Shown: one piece after another, positions 61,352-64,000 of the stretch
Position numbering within the stretch: position 1 is the stretch's first letter
How the letters are laid out: every line of letters starts with the position of its first letter
Origin: Peptoniphilus duerdenii ATCC BAA-1640
GTDB taxonomy: Bacteria > Bacillota > Clostridia > Tissierellales > Peptoniphilaceae
DNA: 64,000 nucleotides
NCBI RefSeq assembly: GCF_000146345.1
Contig: NZ_GL397071.1
Span: 618,894 to 682,893 of the forward strand
Direction: 5' to 3'
Notes under the pieces: generated by a model
The model's database searches: none
Seen by the model: the letters and a program-made list of their open reading frames with translations, nothing else
What the model was told of the DNA's origin: nothing
Program-made: the position numbers and the translations under genes

Positions 61352-63562
61352 ATGGATACTTCTTTTACACAGAATAGAGAATTATCATGGTTAAAATTTA
61401 ATGAAAGAGTATTAGAAGAGGCGAACGACAAAGATGTAAAACTTTTTGAAAGGCTTAAGTTCTATTCTATTTTCGATTCGAATTTGGAAGAATTTTTCAT
61501 GGTGAGGGTGGGAACTCTAACTGACCTTAGTCATTTAAAGAAGATAGCGGTGGATAACAAGTCCGGTCTTAGTCCAAGCGAGCAAATTAAAAAGATAATG
61601 GAAGTCTGCAAAGATCTTTATATAAAGAAAGATCTCGCCTATGAAAGAATTGTAAATGACCTTAAGAATGAAGATATTTTTCTAGAAAAAGTTTCCGAGC
61701 TTGGACCTAAGGAAAGAGAATTTTTGGAATATTATTTTGACAACAATATTGAACCAATTCTAAATTTTCAAGTAGTAGATGGGACGAGACCTTTTCCAAG
61801 ACTCCCAAATCTTTCTCTAAATGTGGTATTTTCACTTAAATCAAAAAAGATTGATGAAAAAAAAGAAAGCAAAAAAGATAAATTCTACCTGGGACTGATA
61901 TTTGTACCAGATAAGATAAATAGATATATAAAGATATCTGATAAGACCATGGTACTTATTGAGGATGTCATCAAAGAGTTTGGAGATAAGGTCTTTGAAA
62001 ATTATATCTGTGAAGAAAAATATATAATGAGCATAACTAGAAATGCAGATATTTCTTACAATGATGACGATTATGACGTGGACAAAGATTTTAAAACTCA
62101 TATGAAGACCATGCTCAATAAGAGGAAGAGACTTAAACCAGTAAGGCTTGAAGTGGATGGAGAACTAACTCCAAAACTAAGAGAGATTCTAATGGAAAAA
62201 CTTCATCTAGAAGAAGATAATATCTTTGTGACAAAATCTCCTATTATAGCTGGATTTATATTCAGCCTCGTAGAAGAAATGCCAGAAGATTTAAAAGAAA
62301 AATTTATGGATGAGAAGTTTTCGCCACAAGCTTCATATATGATTGACCCAAGAAGAAAAGTTATTGACCAGGTACAAGAAAAGGACATACTTCTATCATA
62401 TCCCTATGAATCCATGGACCCAATCATCGACCTACTTAACGAAGCTGCAGAGGATGAGGCGGTAATATCTATTAAGATTACCCTCTATAGAATTGCCAAA
62501 GACTCGAAAATAGCTCAGGCACTTATAAAAGCTGCTGAAAATGGCAAAGAAGTCTTCGTTCTTATGGAACTAAGAGCAAGATTCGATGAAGATAACAACA
62601 TCATCTGGTCATCTAGGCTGGAAGAAGCAGGCTGCAAAATAGTATATGGATTTGAAAATTATAAATGCCATTCAAAGGTGCTACTTATAACTAGGATTGA
62701 AGATGGAAAAGCATCTTTTATAACCCAGGTTGCAACGGGAAATTACAATGAAAAAACAGCGAAACTATACACCGATTTTTCTTACTTAACATCCAATATA
62801 GAAATAGGAATTGATGCCAAAGATCTCTTCGACAATATTATGATTGGAAACTTAGATGGAGAATACAAACACCTACTTGTCAGTCCAAAATCTATGCAAA
62901 AGGGATTAAAACTCTTAATTGATGAACAGATTGAGAAACAGAAAGCTACTGGAGATGGATATATAAGGCTCAAGATGAATTCCATATCCGATAGAAAAAT
63001 AATCGACAAACTCTCTGAAGCTTCGAATAGTGGCGTAAAGATCGACATGATGGTAAGAGGGATTACATGTATCCTTCCAGGAGTTGAGGGTCGAACGGAA
63101 AATATAGATATTTACCAAGTGGTGGGAAGATTTCTAGAACATCACAGAGTATATCAATTTGGCAGGGGAAATGCCGGAAGGGTCTATATATCTTCGGCAG
63201 ATTTCATGACTAGAAATATTAGAAATAGGATGGAAGTAGCAGTACCAATCTATGATGACGAGATTAAAAATAGAATTTTAGAATTTATGGACATAATGTT
63301 TTCTGACGATGTGAAAATGAGAAAACTTCAAAAGGACGGAAGCTACGCAAAAGTTCCAAATGTGAATGGTATAAATGCACAAGAAGTGCTTATAAGAAAT
63401 GCAATAAGTAGAAGTACCTTAGAAAAAGAAAGTTTGTCTAGTTTAGAAAGATGTAGCTTAAATAAAACTAGCGACAAAAAAGAAATTGAAGATTCTATTC
63501 AAACAGAAAAAATAGAAAATAGAAGTCTAATCCAAAGAATCATGGATTTCTTTAGAAAATAA
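61352..63562 (+). CDS. ppk1: Polyphosphate kinase 1
   Basis: The enzyme builds polyphosphate from ATP. The 736-residue length is slightly above the usual 690-720. It has N domain NRELSWLKFNERVLEEA, head domain, and two PLD-like catalytic domains. The autophosphorylated histidine is His440 in CHSKVLL; the second active-site histidine lies in EHHRVYQFG (His597/598). The C-terminal 45 residues are a charged, less conserved tail (LNKTSDKKEIEDSIQ). The start codon at 61352 lies 1 bp after the ppx stop. Confidence 0.95.
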   Translation: MDTSFTQNRELSWLKFNERVLEEANDKDVKLFERLKFYSIFDSNLEEFFMVRVGTLTDLSHLKKIAVDNKSGLSPSEQIKKIMEVCKDLYIKKDLAYERIVNDLKNEDIFLEKVSELGPKEREFLEYYFDNNIEPILNFQVVDGTRPFPRLPNLSLNVVFSLKSKKIDEKKESKKDKFYLGLIFVPDKINRYIKISDKTMVLIEDVIKEFGDKVFENYICEEKYIMSITRNADISYNDDDYDVDKDFKTHMKTMLNKRKRLKPVRLEVDGELTPKLREILMEKLHLEEDNIFVTKSPIIAGFIFSLVEEMPEDLKEKFMDEKFSPQASYMIDPRRKVIDQVQEKDILLSYPYESMDPIIDLLNEAAEDEAVISIKITLYRIAKDSKIAQALIKAAENGKEVFVLMELRARFDEDNNIIWSSRLEEAGCKIVYGFENYKCHSKVLLITRIEDGKASFITQVATGNYNEKTAKLYTDFSYLTSNIEIGIDAKDLFDNIMIGNLDGEYKHLLVSPKSMQKGLKLLIDEQIEKQKATGDGYIRLKMNSISDRKIIDKLSEASNSGVKIDMMVRGITCILPGVEGRTENIDIYQVVGRFLEHHRVYQFGRGNAGRVYISSADFMTRNIRNRMEVAVPIYDDEIKNRILEFMDIMFSDDVKMRKLQKDGSYAKVPNVNGINAQEVLIRNAISRSTLEKESLSSLERCSLNKTSDKKEIEDSIQTEKIENRSLIQRIMDFFRK

Positions 63563-63591
63563 ATTTGTAATTAGAAATTTAATCGGAAAAT

Positions 63592-63617
63592 AAAATGGGG
63601 GAGACTCCATTTTTTTA
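63592..63617 (+). terminator. Terminator of the ppx-ppk1 operon
   Basis: AAAATGGGG and CTCCATTTT form a stem around a GAGA-like loop, followed by a T-run. Confidence 0.75.
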
Positions 63618-63626
63618 TTTCTATTC

Positions 63627-63677
63627 TTGACAAGTATACTTGGCGGATGTAATATTAATACCAAGTAAACTTGGCGG
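63627..63677 (+). promoter_or_regulatory. Consensus promoter overlapped by paired operator repeats
   Basis: TTGACA (63627-63632), a spacer of 17, then TAATAT (63650-63655). AAGTATACTTGGCGG (63632-63646) and AAGTAAACTTGGCGG (63663-63677) are direct repeats 31 bp apart, one in the spacer and one at the start of the transcript. Each contains an AAGTAtACTT near-palindrome. A small repressor should bind here. Confidence 0.7.
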
Positions 63678-63685
63678 GAGGAGTT

Positions 63686-64000
63686 ATGGATAAAATTGAT
63701 AAAAAAGATATTTTAGAAAGATTTAAGGTTGAAAATGTTCTCGGAGATGAGAGGGAAAGTTATATTGATTTAAAATCAAATTCGTATGGGATTATTTTTT
63801 CAAGTTTTACTTTTATTTTAATATTTATTATTTCTAAGCTTAAGGGTCTCGATTATGATTTGGCGAAGATTATGTTTATTTCTATTCTACTGGGCAATAG
63901 GTTTTATAAGTTTTTAAAAGATAGAAAGAGTATGAATAATTTGGAGAAGTTTGGTTATATTTCTTTTATCATAGGCGGAGGTATTCTCTATGTAGTTTTT
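63686..64000 (+). CDS. DUF6442-like small membrane protein, cut by window end
   Basis: The ATG at 63686 follows GGGAGGAG. The visible 105 codons read a hydrophilic start (MDKIDKKDILERFKVENVLGDERESY) and then three or four hydrophobic segments (GIIFSSFTFILIFIISKL, KIMFISILLG, YISFIIGGGILYVVF). The pattern and setting match DUF6442-type proteins, usually followed by a short XRE regulator. That regulator is expected just beyond the window. Confidence 0.7.
   Translation, partial: MDKIDKKDILERFKVENVLGDERESYIDLKSNSYGIIFSSFTFILIFIISKLKGLDYDLAKIMFISILLGNRFYKFLKDRKSMNNLEKFGYISFIIGGGILYVVF

Noticed and set aside
1-64000. rRNA and tRNA genes, insertion sequences with transposases
   Set aside because: None could be supported by reading the sequence; tRNA detection by eye is limited, so a covariance search would be needed for certainty.

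Overview
The window is low-GC DNA with Shine-Dalgarno-rich, tightly packed operons, typical of an anaerobic Firmicute. Several secreted proteins end in copper-amine-oxidase-N-like 'stalk' domains. There are also an oxygen-independent iron uptake set (Feo), a short-form ThiC behind a TPP riboswitch, and a YdjI/YdjG-like pair. Together these suggest a Gram-positive anaerobic coccus of the Peptoniphilus/Anaerococcus group (Tissierellales). That placement is inference from gene content, not from a marker gene.

Region 1 (1-11130) is an accessory iron/metallophore island. It holds the 3' end of a nonribosomal peptide synthetase with a reductive release domain, a Cys-rich U32-family protein, and a convergent Sfp-type phosphopantetheinyl transferase. 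Behind the last lies an AraC regulator, then a divergent pair of fused ABC permease/ATPase half transporters followed by FeoA, FeoB and a FeoC-like protein. The layout resembles yersiniabactin-type systems (AraC regulator, YbtP/YbtQ-like pair, NRPS) joined to Feo. I propose it makes, activates, moves and uses a small peptide metallophore without oxygen.

Region 2 (about 11.1-18.7 kb) is a mobile element or its remnant: a sigma-like regulator, a long leader, a TnpW-like protein, three overlapping large serine recombinases and a KilA-N protein. Its right edge meets an ECF-transporter ATPase gene cut exactly inside the first Walker A motif. EcfT and an MptD-like S component follow (18.7-21.4 kb).

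Region 3 (21.4-35.4 kb) is a patchwork of small metabolic and membrane genes (GNATs, methyltransferase, nucleoside phosphorylase, transglutaminase, 5-formyl-THF cyclo-ligase, cupin, hemolysin III, DUF488, MATE, DUF2089). Gene relics and direct repeats lie between them, including a MATE gene flanked by 164-bp repeats. Region 4 (35.4-36.5 kb) is a repeat-dense non-coding island.

Region 5 (36.5-50.9 kb) carries an SDR, an S66 peptidase, a TPR protein, a minus-strand two-component operon with an extra membrane sensor, and a plus-strand envelope locus. That locus encodes a stalk protein, an SPFH/YdjI-like protein, a zinc-ribbon/YdjG-like protein and a large LRR/InlB-repeat/stalk surface protein. 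Two stalk genes share an almost identical leader. Region 6 (51-58.4 kb) has lipoproteins, DUF4428 and SIMPL proteins, small HTH regulators and relics of CCA-transferase, a SNF2 helicase and a duplicated lipoprotein. Region 7 (58.4-64 kb) is riboswitch-thiC, ppx-ppk1 polyphosphate metabolism, and the start of a DUF6442-like gene behind a strong operator-bearing promoter.
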